64,000 bases of DNA. It comes from Streptomyces triculaminicus (GTDB lineage Bacteria > Actinomycetota > Actinomycetes > Streptomycetales > Streptomycetaceae). This document shows, one piece after another, positions 61,901-64,000 of this stretch (position 1 is the first letter of the stretch; each line of letters opens with the position of its first letter). The notes below the pieces were generated by a model. The model was not told the DNA's origin. It worked only from the letters and a program-made list of their open reading frames with translations, and searched no databases. Made by a program: the position numbers and the translations under genes. The stretch lies in contig NZ_JAFMOF010000003.1 of NCBI RefSeq assembly GCF_017349075.1, forward strand, positions 868,001 through 932,000, in the 5' to 3' direction.

Positions 61901-62579
61901 CCGGCTCCATCGTCCGGTCGAGGATGAACTCCTCAACAAACTCCGGTGTCTGCAACAGCGCGTACGTCTTCCGGGCCGTCTCGCTCAGGTCCTGGTACAG
62001 GTCACCCAGGAACCGCGTGTCCCAGCCCTCTGTACCGTCCTGGTTCAGCGGGTCGGCGAAGTCGTGAATCAGCACACCAGCTTCATCCCGATGCCGCCAG
62101 AACTCAACCAGATCCCGGGCCCCGTCGTGCGAGAGCGGGATCTGGTAGAGCGGATTGTGCCGCCGGTCGAACAGCAGCCGGCCAGCCTGCCCGGCACCCA
62201 GCTCCTCGAAGGCGCACTCGATCCATCCTCGGAACGTCGGGTCGGCATCCGTAGCGACGTAGTCCTCATAGCGTGCCAGCGCCAGGTCCCGGCGGTCGTC
62301 CTCCGGCGCCGCCAGGTACGGTTCTGGAATCAGTCGGTTGTCCTCACAGAACCGTACGAACACGGTCCCCAGGACCCATGCCACCGCGACCTGTGTAATC
62401 CGTTCGTCCAGCCAGGAGTTCTCCGTCGCAGCAGTGCGGCCCAGCTTCTTTGCCTGCCTGTACTCGGCGCTGAGCCGGTCGCCTACCTTCCTGACCGCCT
62501 TCACCTGCTTCGCCAAGTCGACTTCGACCGCCTTGACCTGCTGCTTCAGGTCGTTCAAAAGGGCCTTGCGGTCGATCAC
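58950..62579 (-). CDS. pglX: BREX-2 adenine-specific DNA methyltransferase PglX
   Basis: Modifies host DNA at N6-adenine and acts in phage discrimination in the Pgl/BREX-2 system. The 1209-aa protein has the SAM site MIDPTCGSGHFVLGAFR (about residue 237) and catalytic NPPY (378-381). A long C-terminal specificity region follows, as in type IIL-like enzymes. GTG start at 62579 overlaps the pglW stop (GTGA). Third-position AT content rises around 60,360-61,200, unlike neighbouring core genes, consistent with acquisition. No long homopolymer of the kind that phase-varies S. coelicolor pglX was seen. Confidence 0.93.
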   Translation of the reverse strand: MIDRKALLNDLKQQVKAVEVDLAKQVKAVRKVGDRLSAEYRQAKKLGRTAATENSWLDERITQVAVAWVLGTVFVRFCEDNRLIPEPYLAAPEDDRRDLALARYEDYVATDADPTFRGWIECAFEELGAGQAGRLLFDRRHNPLYQIPLSHDGARDLVEFWRHRDEAGVLIHDFADPLNQDGTEGWDTRFLGDLYQDLSETARKTYALLQTPEFVEEFILDRTMEPALREFGYKDLKMIDPTCGSGHFVLGAFRRLVRLWAEGQPGRDVHERVRAALDSVHGVDLNPFAVAIARFRLLVAAMAASGMRTMAETARYEWPMHLAVGDSLIKHPDRQGRLFDESDAEGADELAEFKYVTEDVQEHPKILEPGRYHVVVGNPPYITVKDKKLNQLYRKLYDACQGAYALSVPFAQRFFELAKAGDADTGHGYGMVGQITANSFMKREFGTWLIKSYFGHSVELTEVIDTSGAHIPGHGTPTVILVGRRRGESKRSATIRTVRNVQGEPATPENAEDGLVWNAIVNQIDKPGSVSKWVSVGDLDRGRYFGKQPWILADGGLEMVEQLNKQAKIKLSSIASEIGAGAVTREDSAYMVGADTLHRNRIPLSHQRPLIEGTEVRDFALLEPVTSLWPYTESDLRADAPPSVEQFLWPYRKLLRDRPAFGKTQLERGLAWFEYSMFFKRRYQLPLSITFAFVSSHNHFALDRGGKVSSRSAPVIKLRPEASEQEHLDLLGVLNSSTSGFWLKMVSHDKGNRGGERGTGRYAWENFYEFAGAKIEEFPLPSAHPAELAIALDGLAQKLTATSPSAIAAKTTPTAPILRETRVAWHTTRARMIALQEELDWQVYSLYNLHPEDLRVSENPDSPDIPELALGERAFEIVLARRVAAGEASGEWFKRHGSTPITEIPAHWPAAYREVVQKRIDAIESSRAIGMIERPEYKRRWATEGWDALQEKALRSWLLDRIENREHWYDENDMPALVTLSRLTDALSRDDDFVSVAKIYAPRKELPTVVAELMTDEHVPFLAALRYKPSGLKKRADWEHVWDLQRQEDLETDEITKRKIRDSIPVPPKYTSADFLRPSYWRARGKLDVPKERFISCGQSNAATPDLYGWAGWDHREQAYALDAYIASHEGLATEELMPFLAGLLELQPWLDQWHNEFDPAFSASPAAFFRGDRQMVQGEHGLTDADLQAWRPAATPRGRRAAKRQSSY

Positions 62580-64000
62580 TTGACGTCTCCCTCAGTTCCT
62601 TCAGTTCCTTGAGCGTTCATCGCACCGGTCCCATCCGACCGGTGAGCGTTGTCCACCCACGAGTCCGGAATCTCGATCCATTCACCCAGACCGGCCTGGT
62701 ACGCCACCGCGACGTGGCCCAGCTTCGGTTCGCGCGCCGGTTCGCTCTGGGGCACCAGGAGCCACAACCCCCGCCCGCCCTGCCGGGCGGCTTCCGCCAG
62801 CCGGTCGAGGAGGCCCATCGCGTTGTACCGGGCGAAGACCGTGGCTTCGGTCAGCAGGACCGGCCCAGTTCCGGGACCAAACCCTCGGCCACCATCCAGC
62901 AGCGCACGCACCCGCGGTTCCACCGCGCCCCACGCCGTCCGCGCGTACTCCGCGAACTTCATCGCCCCGCGCGACCCCGGCTCGGCGACGTCCGCCTTGA
63001 GCAGCGTTTCCCAGGTGGGCTTCGTCCCGGGAGGGACGAGCGCGTGCATGGCCTCCAAAAACAGCTCCGTCACAGAGACAACCTCGGCGCCGAACCGGTC
63101 CGGCCGCCTCAGCTCGCGGACGGCATTCCACGCGTTGTCGTGACGCACCGTCAGTACGCGGTAGCCGTCTGTCCGCGCAGACGCGACCAGGCGTTCCTCC
63201 GCGCGGATCGCTCCGGCGAGCAGGGGATTGTCCGAGTAGCGTGTCACGGCGCCCACCTCGGTCGACCGGCGCCAGGCGCCGGTCGTCAGGTAGCTGGACG
63301 AGTTGTCCATGCGCGTGGGCAGATAGCGCAGCGTCTTGGTGTCCTCGCGCGTCGACAGCGTGAGGTCGAAGCCCGCGTCGCGCAGTGCCTTGGTCAGCGG
63401 GCCGTCGCTCGGCAGGTCGTGCGTCAGCCGACCATGGCTGTCCCGGACCGCGAGTTCGGGGAAGCGGGCTCGTACGCGCTCGTGCACGGCTTCGACGGTG
63501 AGGCCGGGCTGCCGTGCTTCGGGGACACCGGGGATCAGGGGCACGAGGCCCGCCTGGGTGAGGCGCAGTGCGCGCACGAGGGGCAGGTCTCGCGGGTAGA
63601 TCTCCAGGCGCGGGGTGGCGGCGGCGTTGAGGGAAGCCGCGGCGGCCAGTTCGACGAGACGGCGCTCGTCCCATTCCATGGTGCCGGGCGGCGGGGCGAG
63701 CGCGCCGAGTTCGGCGAGCACCGTCGTCGCCGTGGGCAGCGTGTCGAGTTTGGTGAGCCGGTCGGCGGTCCGGCCCAGCCTGGCCGCGTAGTCGAGGAGC
63801 CCGGGTGCGGTGGGGGTGTCGGGGGAGTCGTTCTCCCGCACGTCCAAGGCGAGCAGACCCGCACCCAGGGCCTCCTCTGTGGCCTTGCGGTTGGGCTGGT
63901 GCTGGAACTCCGCCTCCTCCGGCTCCAGCTGCTCCACTTCCACCACGGCCCGGACGGCGGCGAGGGCGAGCGCGCGGCGCTGTTCCCGCTGGGACAGCTG
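62576..64000 (-). CDS. pglW: BREX-2 serine/threonine kinase PglW, C-terminal part
   Basis: The frame is open to the right edge, giving the last 474 residues of a larger protein. It precedes and overlaps pglX, exactly where pglW sits in BREX-2. PglW is normally about 1500 aa, with an N-terminal NERD-like region and Ser/Thr kinase; those parts lie outside the window. What is visible includes VVEVEQLEPEEAEFQHQP, PRLEIYPRDLPLVRALRLTQ and the end HVAVAYQAGLGEWIEIPDSWVDN. Kinase activity cannot be judged from here. Confidence 0.82.
   Translation of the reverse strand, partial: QLSQREQRRALALAAVRAVVEVEQLEPEEAEFQHQPNRKATEEALGAGLLALDVRENDSPDTPTAPGLLDYAARLGRTADRLTKLDTLPTATTVLAELGALAPPPGTMEWDERRLVELAAAASLNAAATPRLEIYPRDLPLVRALRLTQAGLVPLIPGVPEARQPGLTVEAVHERVRARFPELAVRDSHGRLTHDLPSDGPLTKALRDAGFDLTLSTREDTKTLRYLPTRMDNSSSYLTTGAWRRSTEVGAVTRYSDNPLLAGAIRAEERLVASARTDGYRVLTVRHDNAWNAVRELRRPDRFGAEVVSVTELFLEAMHALVPPGTKPTWETLLKADVAEPGSRGAMKFAEYARTAWGAVEPRVRALLDGGRGFGPGTGPVLLTEATVFARYNAMGLLDRLAEAARQGGRGLWLLVPQSEPAREPKLGHVAVAYQAGLGEWIEIPDSWVDNAHRSDGTGAMNAQGTEGTEGDVK

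Noticed and set aside
58950..62579. Phase-variable homopolymer in pglX
   Set aside because: S. coelicolor pglX switches through a G-tract, but I saw no run longer than about six in this pglX.
1..64000. CRISPR arrays, tRNA or rRNA genes
   Set aside because: No regularly spaced repeats and no cloverleaf or rRNA-like stretch was recognised on either strand.

Overview
The window is chromosomal DNA from a Streptomyces or close relative. GC is very high, GTG and TTG starts are common, genes overlap by GTGA/ATGA junctions, and GC-rich hairpins separate convergent genes. Actinomycete-specific families are present: SepH, DUF4193, DUF3093, DUF3710, a conservon, XRE/DUF397 pairs and a Pgl-type (BREX-2) system. 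No tRNA, rRNA, CRISPR array or transposase was seen.

Positions 1-17,500 are conserved core: a phosphodiesterase-like enzyme, thymidine kinase, SepH, a sugar-lactone oxidase, an MFS exporter, ferrochelatase, an inositol-phosphatase-like enzyme, the CutR/CutS two-component pair, DUF4193/DUF3093/DUF3710 proteins, a PaaI thioesterase and dUTPase. Positions 17,600-30,100 are dominated by potassium: a 27-aa membrane peptide, KdpFABC, the KdpD/KdpE sensor-regulator pair, two TrkA-type NAD-binding proteins, then (after the conservon) a KimA-like permease. A secreted ricin-type lectin and an AAC(2')-I-type acetyltransferase lie between kdpC and kdpD.

Positions 30,300-42,700 hold a GNAT gene behind a Fur-type palindrome and a conservon (cvnA-B-C-D). 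Its P450 partner is one reading frame joining a CYP157-like and a CYP154-like domain. The KimA-like permease, a TRAM-domain RNA methyltransferase and an ECF sigma factor with its membrane partner follow.

Positions 43,100-64,000 are a BREX type 2 (phage growth limitation) defence island on the minus strand: pglW (cut by the right edge), pglX, pglY, pglZ, brxD and brxHI. Two gene sets interrupt it. A plus-strand pair between pglZ and brxD encodes a DUF262 protein with a decayed HNH region and a CBS-domain protein with a HEPN-like RNRIAH motif. Between pglX and pglY sit an XRE/DUF397 pair and a DUF7848 pair. The DUF262/CBS-HEPN pair inside BREX-2 is the best candidate for an undescribed accessory system.

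Four genes (cutR, the lectin, cvnA and the XRE regulator) each carry a short indel in a run of exactly four C or G. In every case restoring one or two bases gives the family-typical protein. This points to homopolymer sequencing errors or slippage rather than four independent pseudogenes.
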